From positions 1 to 64,000 of the forward strand of contig NZ_NPIB01000021.1 in NCBI RefSeq assembly GCF_002849605.1: a stretch of DNA of 64,000 nt, given 5' to 3'. Made by a program: the position numbers and the translations under genes. This document shows positions 16,654-25,491 of this stretch, one piece after another. Within the stretch, counting starts at the first letter, position 1. Every line of letters begins with the position of its first letter. The notes beneath the pieces are model-generated. The model saw only the letters and a program-made list of their open reading frames with translations. It ran no database searches and was not told where the DNA came from. This DNA is from Photobacterium carnosum. Lineage in GTDB: Bacteria > Pseudomonadota > Gammaproteobacteria > Enterobacterales > Vibrionaceae.

Positions 16654-18922
16654 AAGGGATAATAGTAAAAAGGGATGGTTTGACATAATTTGAGTTGTCA
16701 GCCGCTTTTACTAAGGAATTTTTCTTGAAATAAACGCCTCGTAAAGTAATGTTTTCACCACCATGCTTACTTACCACCGCCTCACGGCAAGCATTTGATT
16801 TGTTATCAAGGTGAAGTAAACGAGCGTTCTTTAATTCCGTAATAACTCTCTCTACTCGTTCAAGCTTGATTTGATCACTATTACTTTCGTTATATGCTGA
16901 GATAGCACTCCATAGACAAACAAACCAACCATTCTTTGTGTTGTAGCAATAGTTAGATTGCGAAGTAAGTTTGTTATAACGAATGCTGCCACCAGCAATA
17001 CCATTATCTAGCCAGTCAATTAGTTGCTCACGTTGTTTAATATAATCGGTGCGTTCTATAGTCTTTCGGTTGCGCGAGTTGGCATCTGCTAAAAACAATT
17101 TATCAATATCTATTTCTTGTTTGGAGTTGGTTACGATGTTGGCATCACTTCTAGCTGTATCAGCAAATATTGCATCAATAGCATCGGCACTATTATGCAC
17201 TGCCATTGATAGTTCAGAAGTGTCTTCATCTAAGTCTTTATCTTTTAATTCTTTATTAGAAATAATATTCCCTGGTATTTTTTTCATTCGAGGCTTTTGA
17301 AATTTGACGTTATCAATATTAATTAATTCGTCAGTGGCAGCAGCGGTATCAACCTTTTTATCATCACCAAGTATTGAGGCAAAATCTAAGGCATTGTCAT
17401 TAGTTGCTGGTTTAGGTTCAGCAGAGGCAGGATTAACAATCTTTGATTTGTTCTTGCCGTTTGCATTTTGCGGCTTTCTCTTGCCCATATCACCAAACAT
17501 TGAATCAAGGGATGAAGCCATAGCCGAGTCAGTTGTATTTAATCCATCAACTGCAGGTTGCTTTTCCTTACTACTTCCGAGGGATGAAAAGGCGTTGCTC
17601 ATTAGGTCTGAGGTTAAAGAGTTACAGCTATCACGGTTATCACTACCATTATTTTCAGAGTCAGTATTTTTAGTCTCATTTTTCGCATCACGTTTTGCGT
17701 TAAAACCGGCTTTAGAGGTGTTATCAACAAGAGTGATATTTCCCTCGACAAGACCAAGAGAGCCGTTTGGATCAATAGTATCAACGGCGACTTTTAGAAA
17801 CGTCAAATCACCAGACCAGCTTTCATCATTTAATGTAATATTCATTGAATGAACAACATCATTGGTTTCTTCATGGCGTAGAGCAACACCACCATCACAG
17901 AGCAGAGAGAAGATTGTTACATCTTTATTAGGTATGCCAGTGCCGCCAGCATTTTTAACTAATGGTATTGCAGCCTCTACTGCGCGTTGAGATACAAAAT
18001 AGATAAAATCATCTTTCAGCCACGCGCCAGCACCTTTACGATTAAGTGGTAGCGCACCAGATTCAATTAGTTGTCGGAACGCAATAACGAATCGTTCAGA
18101 TAAGGTATGGCGAGTATTAGTGTTCTGTCCGTCTTTTGATGATTTACCTGACATTGATTTTTGGACTGAGTAAGAGTCGCAGTATTCAATAACTTTACCA
18201 ATATCACCACCGAATTGATTACGGCCAGCAATAGTGTGCAACCATTCTTGCCATAAACGAGGTGTACGAGATCGAATCCAGTAGATCCCCTCAAATGGCA
18301 CAATAGTTTGTACTAAGGTTGGTGCAGCACTTTCATGCGCTAACTTATTACGGACGCTGTTGTATCGCCACTTATATCGAGTTCCTTCTTTTAATTGAGA
18401 TTCACCGAAAGGTAGCCAAGCACAAATTTGGTTTTTATCATTGAAATATACAACATCAAGATCTGTAACCACCTTACCGGCATCATGTAAAAGAGCAGCA
18501 GTAAAACATGCAAACATAAACACATCTAAAAACTCCTCCATTTCCGATTCAACACCTGTTTCGGTAAAAAGAAACTTTCGCGCATAAACCACTGCAGCGC
18601 GAGCTACGTCTAGTGAGTGTTCAATTAGACCTGTAGGGTAACTGTGGTGATGATATTCAGACGCAGGGAATGCTTGGACTAGAGCAGCATAGTTAGCAAT
18701 AGTTTTACGGTAATACATATCAAAATGCATTTGGGACAAACGTGTATTGGAGTCAATAACACTAATTACATGCTGATGGATATTAAGTAACTGTTCTGGA
18801 CTACAAGCGGTAAAGAACCCTTTGTCATCGGCACTTTTGGGATTTATAACCTTACTTATCTTACTTTTACTTACATCTACTCGTGCTACGTTATTTGAAT
18901 TTTTCTTTTTAAATAATCCCAT
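16652..18922 (-). CDS. traI: MOBH (TraI_2) conjugative relaxase
   Basis: The N-terminal half is a TraI_2 domain with an HD-hydrolase core: YHHHSYPTGLIEHSLDVA at residues 90-107 and LLHDAGKV around 144-151, the histidine triplet and H-D pair that mark MOBH relaxases such as those of SXT/R391 and IncC elements. The middle (about 410-600) is a low-complexity Asp/Asn/Ser/Lys linker. The C-terminal 120 residues resemble the TraI_2_C winged-helix region. It would nick oriT and lead transfer of the strand. I start it at ATG 18922 (MGLFKKK), which has an AAAGG site, not at the upstream TTG-type extension. No coupling protein or mating-pair genes lie in this window. Confidence 0.85.
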   Translation of the reverse strand: MGLFKKKNSNNVARVDVSKSKISKVINPKSADDKGFFTACSPEQLLNIHQHVISVIDSNTRLSQMHFDMYYRKTIANYAALVQAFPASEYHHHSYPTGLIEHSLDVARAAVVYARKFLFTETGVESEMEEFLDVFMFACFTAALLHDAGKVVTDLDVVYFNDKNQICAWLPFGESQLKEGTRYKWRYNSVRNKLAHESAAPTLVQTIVPFEGIYWIRSRTPRLWQEWLHTIAGRNQFGGDIGKVIEYCDSYSVQKSMSGKSSKDGQNTNTRHTLSERFVIAFRQLIESGALPLNRKGAGAWLKDDFIYFVSQRAVEAAIPLVKNAGGTGIPNKDVTIFSLLCDGGVALRHEETNDVVHSMNITLNDESWSGDLTFLKVAVDTIDPNGSLGLVEGNITLVDNTSKAGFNAKRDAKNETKNTDSENNGSDNRDSCNSLTSDLMSNAFSSLGSSKEKQPAVDGLNTTDSAMASSLDSMFGDMGKRKPQNANGKNKSKIVNPASAEPKPATNDNALDFASILGDDKKVDTAAATDELINIDNVKFQKPRMKKIPGNIISNKELKDKDLDEDTSELSMAVHNSADAIDAIFADTARSDANIVTNSKQEIDIDKLFLADANSRNRKTIERTDYIKQREQLIDWLDNGIAGGSIRYNKLTSQSNYCYNTKNGWFVCLWSAISAYNESNSDQIKLERVERVITELKNARLLHLDNKSNACREAVVSKHGGENITLRGVYFKKNSLVKAADNSNYVKPSLFTIIP

Positions 18923-19109
18923 AATAAATAAACCTTTGATGCCACATAATCTGAGGTGATTATCACAGAGAGTATTAAGCAATGCTGGATTAGACTGTTT
19001 TCACCAAAGAATGATTGAGTCGCCTTTCAGTTTTGTGAATCACACAAATACAATTCAGTGTAGAAATTGTTAAAATTTGCCGTTAGCAATAATAAAAAAC
19101 TATTACTGT

Positions 19110-19135
19110 ACTGATTATTAATATTATAATCATAG
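19110..19135. promoter_or_regulatory. GATTAT/ATAATC inverted repeat upstream of parA
   Basis: GATTAT-taatatt-ATAATC lies about 115 bp upstream of the ParA start, in the divergent gap with the relaxase gene. It is a possible autoregulatory operator or centromere element. Confidence 0.35.
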
Positions 19136-19244
19136 GAATTACGATAAATTAAGTGTGTAAGTTATTGTTTTTCTATTGCGCACAATATTTATCACATATT
19201 AAGTAATATTAAATTCAAATTAATTTATCGCGAGGCCATGATTA

Positions 19245-19964
19245 ATGAGCAGAGCTACGATTGTTACAATTGCAGCCACTAAGGGTGGTGTTGGTAAAAG
19301 TACAACAGCAATCAATTTGGCTGTAGAGCTAACGCAGCGCGGTAACAAAGTGCTGTTACTTGACGCTGATGAACAAGCAACTATTGATAGATTCCTGACT
19401 CACCGCACCAACTCTCAAAATGAGTTAGGTTTAAGTGATGAAGCTGATTTTGAATATGTAATTCAGCGTTCAAATATACCTAAATTTTTACGTCAGGTAA
19501 TTACTCGTTATGACTGGATTATCATTGACACAAGCGGTAAGCAGTCAGAAGAATTTGTTATTGCAGGTGCGTTTTCTGACATTATCTTATCCCCAACCAC
19601 TGCGTGTTTAGCTGATAGTGGTGAAATAGAAAAGCTCTTAGGTCTATTGAGGCAAATAAACACAATGAGAGAGGTGCAAGGCGTTGATGATGTGCCTTGC
19701 CACATATTTGTTAACAAGGTTGATACCCGTTCTTTTAGCACAGTGTACATGCCTGAACGTAAAGAAATGGAAGCCCTGTTCAGTACAGACGAGTTTTCGT
19801 GTATCAAGTTAATGAAAAGCTACATCACAGCCTATGGTGCATATCAGAAAATGTACCGTACAGGTATTGCAGTTGTTGAGACAAAAGAAAAAGCAAAAGC
19901 TCAATTTCAGGTATTCGTAAATGAGATCCTTGAAATCAAAGCACAACTGGATAATGAAGACTAA
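19245..19964 (+). CDS. parA: ParA-family partition ATPase
   Basis: A 239-aa ParA/MinD-type ATPase with a deviant Walker A KGGVGKSTTA near residue 14 (signature Lys at its start), switch I VLLLDADEQAT near 40 and Walker B WIIIDTSG near 87. It has no N-terminal HTH, so it is the small type Ib form. It starts a rightward three-gene unit; neither partner resembles a classic ParB. Together with the actin-like system this gives the element two different segregation-type NTPases. Confidence 0.9.
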   Translation: MSRATIVTIAATKGGVGKSTTAINLAVELTQRGNKVLLLDADEQATIDRFLTHRTNSQNELGLSDEADFEYVIQRSNIPKFLRQVITRYDWIIIDTSGKQSEEFVIAGAFSDIILSPTTACLADSGEIEKLLGLLRQINTMREVQGVDDVPCHIFVNKVDTRSFSTVYMPERKEMEALFSTDEFSCIKLMKSYITAYGAYQKMYRTGIAVVETKEKAKAQFQVFVNEILEIKAQLDNED

Positions 19965-19976
19965 TATTTATATTGA

Positions 19977-19993
19977 TTTTGTTGTTTACAAAT
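19977..19993. promoter_or_regulatory. recurrent 17-bp palindrome, copy 4
   Basis: TTTTGTTGTTTACAAAT matches the reverse-complement consensus at 16 of 17 positions, in the short gap between parA and the next gene. The site could be a centromere or operator. Confidence 0.45.
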
Positions 19994-20020
19994 TCAAACC
20001 TGACTTAGAGTAATAAGGTT

Positions 20021-20593
20021 ATGGCTAAAAATTCAATGTTCGATGCCGATGCGAACGACCAAACAGATGAATTACTTAAAAGAGCAGCTAAGAAAGCTGT
20101 TGAGAATAATGTAAAGCAAGTACAAGAAACTGGTGGCTTACGTAAACGTACAACATATTCTGACGATGAAATCAGAGATCCATTATCACTTGTAGGGCAC
20201 GAAGCGTTGTCATATACAGGAATGGATTACATGCAAAAGAATGGCAAGGTCACAAACCTAATCATGAGCCCTTTTGCAAAAGTAACGGCTATGTCACGCG
20301 CAAAACTAAGTGATGTGACTGCAACTTTTTCTCAGCAAACGAGTCGTGAATTTGATCAGTATATGTCTATCCTTGGATTTACATTTCTTGTTGAACATTT
20401 TGGAGCAGAACGAGCTCTTGAGCGTTTCACGCGCACGGAAGTAGAGCGCATCCTAAGTGCGACTAACGATATTCAAAATCAAATGACTAGGGCACAAATG
20501 GCTATCCAAGAAGTGTTGCTATCCAATGCTGGTCAATTAAATGAAAATGACGCTCGCGTTAAACGCAATGATGATGAAAAGGATAAGAAATGA
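20021..20593 (+). CDS. hypothetical ParA partner, 190 aa
   Basis: Unrecognised. It follows parA by 56 bp and overlaps the next gene by four bases (ATGA), which places it as the likely ParB-equivalent by position. The N-terminus is polar and basic (KRAAKKAVENN, LRKRTTYSDDE) and the C-terminal third is a long helix ending in a charged tail (DARVKRNDDEKDKK). I see no ParB nuclease motif and no clear HTH. It could be a centromere-binding adaptor of a new type. Confidence 0.65.
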   Translation: MAKNSMFDADANDQTDELLKRAAKKAVENNVKQVQETGGLRKRTTYSDDEIRDPLSLVGHEALSYTGMDYMQKNGKVTNLIMSPFAKVTAMSRAKLSDVTATFSQQTSREFDQYMSILGFTFLVEHFGAERALERFTRTEVERILSATNDIQNQMTRAQMAIQEVLLSNAGQLNENDARVKRNDDEKDKK

Positions 20594-20967
20594 ATAAGAA
20601 TAAAACCAACCACCAACATCAAACTAGTTCACAGTTAAATTCAGAAGCAACACAAGCTCCACAACAAAACACTACTACGCCAGAACCAGTGGTTTCACGC
20701 GCTGTAGCAAAAGAACTTGAACGTGAGGATTTTTTAAAGAAGATTCGTAAATCACGCACATTGAAAGCATTATTACGGGATAGCCAAAAGTCTGAATTAC
20801 AAGATTACTTAGCTATTTTTACCGGAGTAGTTAATGAACGAATTACAGAATTACAAGCAGTAGAAGATCAGCAAGTAGCTGAACGTAAAGCTGCAGAAGA
20901 TACGATTAAAGAACTACGGGAGAAAGGAATTAACCTGGATCTCATCAAGGATTTACTATCAAAGTAA
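20590..20967 (+). CDS. H-NS oligomerisation-domain-like protein, 125 aa
   Basis: The last 80 residues follow the layout of the H-NS N-terminal dimerisation and oligomerisation region: an IRKSRTLKALL helix, then LAIFTGVVNERITEL (VVNER is shared with H-NS), a long charged helix and a closing EKGINLDLIKDLL that parallels the GIDPNELL segment of H-NS. The usual C-terminal DNA-binding AT-hook-like domain is absent and a Gln/Thr/Asn-rich N-terminus replaces it. Truncated H-NS proteins of this kind modulate host H-NS. Family similarity is by eye and not certain. It overlaps the preceding gene by ATGA. Confidence 0.5.
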   Translation: MNKNKTNHQHQTSSQLNSEATQAPQQNTTTPEPVVSRAVAKELEREDFLKKIRKSRTLKALLRDSQKSELQDYLAIFTGVVNERITELQAVEDQQVAERKAAEDTIKELREKGINLDLIKDLLSK

Positions 20968-20980
20968 TTTTGTTTAATAC

Positions 20981-21011
20981 AAAAATGAAGCCCATCATTG
21001 TGGGCTTTTAT
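20981..21011. terminator. bidirectional terminator
   Basis: AAGCCCA-tcattg-TGGGCTT with T runs on both strands, between the converging parA operon and the recombinase gene. Confidence 0.8.
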
Positions 21012-21015
21012 TTTA

Positions 21016-22167
21016 TCACTTGTTACGTTTTAAGAACTCACTCATTGGCAATGTAGCAGCATTTATTTCACGCGCATATCTAGCAACCATAGCTGGTGTT
21101 TTCAATCTTGCGTTTAGTTGTATCGCAATATTACTATGCCCATCTGCGACCAACTCTTGAATACCGCCTACACGACCTGAGTGGCCAGTCAAATAAACAT
21201 CTAACCCTAAGAGTTCTGATGCCCGTTTAGTGATCTTATTGATAAGGTCAGGGGCAGGTTTTGTGGATCTGACTTTCCCATACTTCGTAAGACCACGCAG
21301 CAAATAACCAGTAGTAATACCAGATAAATTAAGCCAGCGTTCAATGATGCGTCTTGTGCGCTCTGAAAAAGGCACGTATGTAGCATCTGAACCGTCTTGG
21401 TCAGTTTTGCTTCGAGATATATAGAGCAGGGGCGTTTCACTTTCTAGGTTTATATGTTGAATTTCTATTGATACCAACTCAGCTCTACGCATTAGGCATT
21501 CCAGCATTAAAGATAAGGCAACAAGATCACGAATATCAGCAAGTGAATCAGATTCACTAAGCATATCGTATATAGTATCTAGTTGTTCAAATGTCATGCC
21601 TCTTGCCTGTCCCTGACCACCACCTTTATCTTTTCTATGTTTTATGAATACGGACTTAACCAGTTCATCTTGCATTGGGTTAATGATGTTTAATGCCTGA
21701 TAAAACTTTGATACCGAGTTGCACCATCTTGCCATTGTTGCTGGTTTACATTCGGCTCTACGTTGTTCTGATAGGCTAATGAACTCACGGCAAGAAATAT
21801 TAAAAGGATTGAGCTGGTGTTTATGGCAAAGGTCGATGTAAATGGTCAAATCATAGTTGAGTGATTTGATTGTATTCTCAGCATATTTGTTATTGATGAT
21901 CTCAAGCCAGCGCACTAATGCAAGCTTCACATCATGGAGAGAAACATCATTACCGATTGTAGAAGTAGCGACAATATCGGTATTGCGGAACTCAGAACTC
22001 ATACGGTCAACTTCAACGACAAGCGTTGAAAAAGGCGTACTAGGATCTCTAAACTTATCATATGTTGAAGCTAATTCACGCTGATTACGTATTTCTGTCA
22101 CGGTTAGATTGTCGCTTAACCCCTGGCTGTTAGTGTATATAATAGGAGAGTTATTAGGTTTTTCCAT
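21016..22167 (-). CDS. tyrosine recombinase/integrase, 383 aa
   Basis: A SAM-like N-terminal domain (about residues 65-170) is followed by the catalytic domain: Arg in LMRRAELVSI near 226, a Lys in ISRSKTDQ near 253, His-x-x-Arg in LTGHSGRVGG near 330 and the nucleophile Tyr in VARYAREI near 366. All expected residues are visible. Enzymes of this size resolve plasmid multimers or integrate elements. It converges on the parA operon, so a multimer-resolution role in maintenance is plausible, but no resolution site was identified. Confidence 0.85.
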   Translation of the reverse strand: MEKPNNSPIIYTNSQGLSDNLTVTEIRNQRELASTYDKFRDPSTPFSTLVVEVDRMSSEFRNTDIVATSTIGNDVSLHDVKLALVRWLEIINNKYAENTIKSLNYDLTIYIDLCHKHQLNPFNISCREFISLSEQRRAECKPATMARWCNSVSKFYQALNIINPMQDELVKSVFIKHRKDKGGGQGQARGMTFEQLDTIYDMLSESDSLADIRDLVALSLMLECLMRRAELVSIEIQHINLESETPLLYISRSKTDQDGSDATYVPFSERTRRIIERWLNLSGITTGYLLRGLTKYGKVRSTKPAPDLINKITKRASELLGLDVYLTGHSGRVGGIQELVADGHSNIAIQLNARLKTPAMVARYAREINAATLPMSEFLKRNK

Positions 22168-22235
22168 GTGATACTCATTAGGTTGATTGGTTTGTAGCTA
22201 TATTCAATATACAAGGATGAATCGGTATTGAATAG

Positions 22236-22279
22236 AAAAAAGCTTGATTCTTATAAGCATAAAGAACCAAGCTTTTTGT
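22236..22279 (-). terminator. terminator of the 242-aa gene
   Basis: AAAAAGCTTG and CAAGCTTTTT arms with an extended imperfect stem, next to the stop at 22279, with a T run on the minus strand. Confidence 0.65.
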
Positions 22280-23007
22280 TAAGAACCGACAATAGTCAAT
22301 CTAATATCAGTGTTCTTTGGTGTGATATAAATTAGACTGTCTATTGAGTAAAGAAATAGCTCGATCTTTGCTGATGTTTTACGCTTGGGTTTTATACCAA
22401 GTAATAAGCTTTTGGTTCGTCTTGGTAAATCTAATGATGTTTCTCGAATATTGCGCTTGTAGCTATATTGAGAAAGTTCTTCTTTACTGAGAGCATCATA
22501 AACAGATGTACCTCTAGATAAGATTGCTATTGGATTACTTATTTTTAGCTCACCATTGATATTTACAATCACATCATAATCATAAATGTTACCTAACTTG
22601 GCATCTATAAGTCGCAGATTGTTTTTAACAACATTATTTAGCTTTTGATTTGCCATTACAAAATCATTAATAAATTGGACAATCATGTTACGTAGATCAC
22701 AAGCTCCTTTCTCTATACAAGAAGTATATGCTGAATCCTCGGAAGCGAAATAAGTTATTAACGCCGCATCCCAAATATTTATAAAAGCATTAAGGTTAAA
22801 TTCAAAAAAAATATCCAAGTTATCAATTTCAACTATAAGAAATGATTTTTTCAACACCTGTTCTTTTTTTAGATATAACCCTAAAGGTTTTAGTTCCAAC
22901 TCCATGTTTTTTAAAATCATATCAGGGAGTTTATACCCAAAATCTAAAGTTAAAAAATATTTGAGAGGGATTATCGAGCTAACTGGTTGAGCACCGTTAT
23001 CACTCAA
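22279..23007 (-). CDS. hypothetical protein, 242 aa
   Basis: Unrecognised. Start is TTG 23007 with a CGGAGAA ribosome binding site at proper spacing. The protein has mixed strands and helices, with Lys-rich segments in the second half (YKRNIRETSLDLPRRTKSLL), and no membrane segments. A stretch VIVNINGELKISN is reminiscent of the NG-x-L-x-x-S motif of the paralogue family described elsewhere in this window, but the rest does not support membership. Confidence 0.6.
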   Translation of the reverse strand: MSDNGAQPVSSIIPLKYFLTLDFGYKLPDMILKNMELELKPLGLYLKKEQVLKKSFLIVEIDNLDIFFEFNLNAFINIWDAALITYFASEDSAYTSCIEKGACDLRNMIVQFINDFVMANQKLNNVVKNNLRLIDAKLGNIYDYDVIVNINGELKISNPIAILSRGTSVYDALSKEELSQYSYKRNIRETSLDLPRRTKSLLLGIKPKRKTSAKIELFLYSIDSLIYITPKNTDIRLTIVGS

Positions 23008-23479
23008 TGACGTTCTCCGTTACGTTAAAGCAACATAAGTGAAATTATGTTGCGTGCTGATTTTCTTTTGAAATCAGTTATTTATTATGATTTATATATT
23101 TCATCACTAACATTCAGTATATGTATACTACAATGCATTTTAATGCATACAGTTATATTTGACAATTCAAGTTATAAATAAAACAATATTCATAAACTTT
23201 GAGGCATTGAGATTTTATTTTTAAATTTATTTAAATAAAAAGTAAGTGGTGTTGAATATATAAATTAAAGTTATGATCATATAATTACTTTTCACAATAC
23301 ATAATGTTATTTTTTTCTAAAAAAAGAGAATGATAAATTTTTACTACGATGAAATAATTAATGATTACTATATGAAGATTATTAAAACATTAAATTTACG
23401 AGGTAATAAAATAAACAAAACCATATTCAATAAGTTTTTATAATATAATATATAAGTTTAAATTTTAAGTGAATCATGG
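23008..23479. other. very AT-rich gene-free stretch
   Basis: No protein-like frame is visible. The DNA is extremely A/T rich with many short AT palindromes (for example tttatttttaaatttattta), possibly a spacer or an unwinding region beside the repeats that follow. Confidence 0.4.
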
Positions 23480-23492
23480 GTTACACTGTAAC
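23480..23492. promoter_or_regulatory. matS-like palindrome 1
   Basis: GTTACACTGTAAC is a perfect inverted repeat with the matS geometry (5-3-5) and matches GTGACRNYGTCAC at 11 of 13 positions. It lies 1.5 kb upstream of the MatP paralogue. Confidence 0.35.
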
Positions 23493-23678
23493 GCGGACAA
23501 AAAGAAAGACATGCAAAAGGTAAGTGTGCCTTAATGTTTATCTTTGAACTATAACAAGGAATAAGATATGGGAACGGATAAAATCTATATGTACTACCAA
23601 CTGAATTGATTTTGATATAAACAAAATCTATATACGCCAACCATGATTAATTTCCTCACCTCAATACCGATACAACAA

Positions 23679-23785
23679 AGAGCCATTGGCGAATTATATT
23701 GGAGCACTCGTGGCTATTTTACGCCTATTGTCGGTCTTTAATATCCTATTTGTGTACTATATAAAGCCATTGTTGTACTTATGGT
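23679..23785. repeat. degenerate 21-bp repeats, array 1
   Basis: Five successive units start with (A)GCCATTG or a variant: cores near 23683, 23704, 23724, 23745 and 23767, so the period is 20-22 bp. The clearest is AGCCATTGTTGTACTTAT. Related copies recur at 23842 (CCATTCACGAACTATA) and 23947 (CTATTGTTGAACTATA). This resembles an iteron array in a second control region. Confidence 0.45.
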
Positions 23786-24046
23786 TAACGCCAACACAGA
23801 AAGCCAAAAACAACGCTAAAATCCACTTGTAACTAAAAAGACCATTCACGAACTATACAAATCGGCCATTTCGCCCGATTTCTTAACACAACATAATTTC
23901 ACTTATGTTGTTTTAAAGGTGGTATCAGCCAGATACCACTAAAGGGCTATTGTTGAACTATAGATTATTAACCATATTGTGGCTTGCTACTAAAACCAAC
24001 CTCGATGCTTACTTGATCTAAAATGATTATTCGTGCGTTCTTCTAT

Positions 24047-24136
24047 AAATAGCCATTAACGATTATTTTAAACCCATTGTGTATCTATGTTGGAGCATTG
24101 TTCTTTTATAATTATCTATTGTAGATTAACACCAGT
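24047..24136. repeat. degenerate 21-bp repeats, array 2
   Basis: Four units with cores CCATTAACG, CCATTGTGT, GCATTGTTC and CTATTGTAG near 24053, 24074, 24095 and 24116, exactly 21 bp apart, sharing the core of array 1. They lie upstream of the 142-aa gene. Confidence 0.45.
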
Positions 24137-24225
24137 GACTCAAGCTGTTATAATTAGTTGAGCTATTTTCCCAATCCAACTATGGGTAATTGGCAGTAGC
24201 AATAAGCGGTGGTCAATTACAATGC

Positions 24226-24238
24226 GTGACACCGTAAC
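24226..24238. promoter_or_regulatory. matS-like site 2
   Basis: GTGACACCGTAAC matches the matS consensus GTGACRNYGTCAC at 12 of 13 positions and lies 52 bp upstream of the 142-aa gene. It may be an operator or an anchoring site for the plasmid MatP. Confidence 0.45.
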
Positions 24239-24290
24239 AGTTTTATTTTAGGTTAACTTTATTGCTGATTACCTTAAACAAGGAATTAAA

Positions 24291-24719
24291 ATGCCCCAAA
24301 ATAACGACCAAAACCCTACTATTGAGTCAGAAGATCACTTGGTTTTACGTAAAGTAACCGGACGAAAGCGTAAATTTGATGATCCAGAACTGAAAAAGCA
24401 CTTTGTGAATTACTTTTCAAGCCGCCTAACTAGTGATCGTCTAGCTAAATTCAATGAAGCTACAATAGATTTTGCAAACTGCAATTTCAATTCAATATCG
24501 TATGAGTTGCTATCAAATACTGAATATAAATCGTGGAATAAGTGCTGGTCGTCATATAAGGCGCGTAATTTTGGCGATAAAAAATATTTACATTATTTTT
24601 CAAAAAATACACATGATATTATTAAACAATTATCAGAAATGCCTCAATTTAAAGGCGATTCAATAGATAAAATAATAGTTAAACTTGGTATGCAAGAAAT
24701 ACATAAATCAGTTGATTAA
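24291..24719 (+). CDS. small basic hypothetical protein, 142 aa
   Basis: Unrecognised. It has an acidic N-terminus, then a basic segment (LRKVTGRKRKFDDPELKKHF) and several aromatic-rich helices (YKSWNKCWSSYKARNF), suggesting DNA contact. The ribosome binding site AAGGAATTAAAATG resembles the shared leader of the leftward genes. It sits between the 21-bp repeats and the MatP paralogue, both in the same direction, so it may bind the repeats; this is inference from position. Confidence 0.6.
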   Translation: MPQNNDQNPTIESEDHLVLRKVTGRKRKFDDPELKKHFVNYFSSRLTSDRLAKFNEATIDFANCNFNSISYELLSNTEYKSWNKCWSSYKARNFGDKKYLHYFSKNTHDIIKQLSEMPQFKGDSIDKIIVKLGMQEIHKSVD

Positions 24720-24937
24720 TAATTACCGTCTAATACAACTGATATTTATAGCCACTTATAACCATATTTTAATTATAAGTGGCGTATATAGTTTATTAGT
24801 CCATTAAATGGCGACTCAAAAATAATGTGTTTATATATTCAAAACAATCATTATATTTAACATATGAATCACAATCCTTTTTATATCTAATGTAAAAGCC
24901 CACTTCCTGTCGGCTAATAAATAAATGATAATATTGC
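24720..24937. other. intergenic region before the MatP paralogue
   Basis: It includes an imperfect inverted repeat (GCCACTTATA near 24751 against TATAAGTGGC at 24774-24783) that could terminate the preceding gene, then AT-rich DNA with no further feature. Confidence 0.35.
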
Positions 24938-24950
24938 GGCACACTGTCAC
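24938..24950. promoter_or_regulatory. matS-like site 3
   Basis: GGCACACTGTCAC has a perfect right half of matS and 11 of 13 matches overall; it lies 77 bp upstream of the MatP paralogue start and could mediate autoregulation. Confidence 0.35.
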
Positions 24951-25027
24951 AAAAAGCACATTAGTAGTTATTATCTGTTAGGTATGATTACACATCTTAT
25001 TTAATACAAGGTTAGAGTTACACACTA

Positions 25028-25423
25028 ATGAAATATCAACAGTTAGAAAATCTTGAATGCGGCTGGAAATGGCAATATCTAAACAAAAAATTCCTTGTTG
25101 GCGAAAATGCTTCACGCTGGATTGATACCAGTGAGATTCAACAAGCTAAAGACGAGTTAACTGCCATTAGTGCAGAGCCAACAAAGATCATCAACTGGAT
25201 TGAAAAGCATATTTCAGACAATGCTAATAACAAGTTAAAGCAAAGTATTCGTGCAAAACGAAAACGCTATTTCGATTCAGAGCAGAAACATACCAAGAAG
25301 AAGTCGATTGATATTGAGTATGAAGTATGGGAAAAACTATCTACTTTTTCTAAAGAGATCGGTGGAACACTATCTGAGTCCATTGAATATTTGTTGTCTG
25401 AGCTGGATATAAACAACAGTTAA
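25028..25423 (+). CDS. matP: MatP paralogue lacking the C-terminal coiled coil
   Basis: The whole 131-aa protein aligns by eye with the chromosomal macrodomain-Ter organiser MatP: the same MKYQQLENLE opening, GWKW, the WIEKHI segment, the basic KLKQSIRAKRKRYF and HTKKKSIDIEYEVWEKL, and the ribbon-helix-helix helix TLSESIEYLLSEL. MatP binds matS sites in the replication terminus and bridges them. E. coli MatP has 150 residues; the missing tail corresponds to the C-terminal coiled coil used for tetramerisation and divisome (ZapB) contact. This copy may therefore bind matS-like DNA without bridging. Three matS-like sequences lie in the preceding 1.5 kb. Confidence 0.9.
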   Translation: MKYQQLENLECGWKWQYLNKKFLVGENASRWIDTSEIQQAKDELTAISAEPTKIINWIEKHISDNANNKLKQSIRAKRKRYFDSEQKHTKKKSIDIEYEVWEKLSTFSKEIGGTLSESIEYLLSELDINNS

Positions 25424-25454
25424 CCATCTAATTGTATTAAAAACGTCAGGCGAA

Positions 25455-25491
25455 AAAAAACCGCCAAAGCCATTACAGCCTAGCGGTCTTT
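25455..25491. terminator. terminator after the MatP paralogue
   Basis: ACCGC and GCGGT arms around a longer loop, followed by CTTTT on the plus strand and eight T on the minus strand. Confidence 0.55.

Noticed and set aside
17304-17852. 182-codon frame opposite the relaxase
   Set aside because: Antisense shadow of the low-complexity relaxase linker; no start signal.
23458-23640. Minus-strand frame of 60 codons
   Set aside because: TTG start, lies over the matS-like palindrome in very AT-rich DNA; no ribosome binding site.
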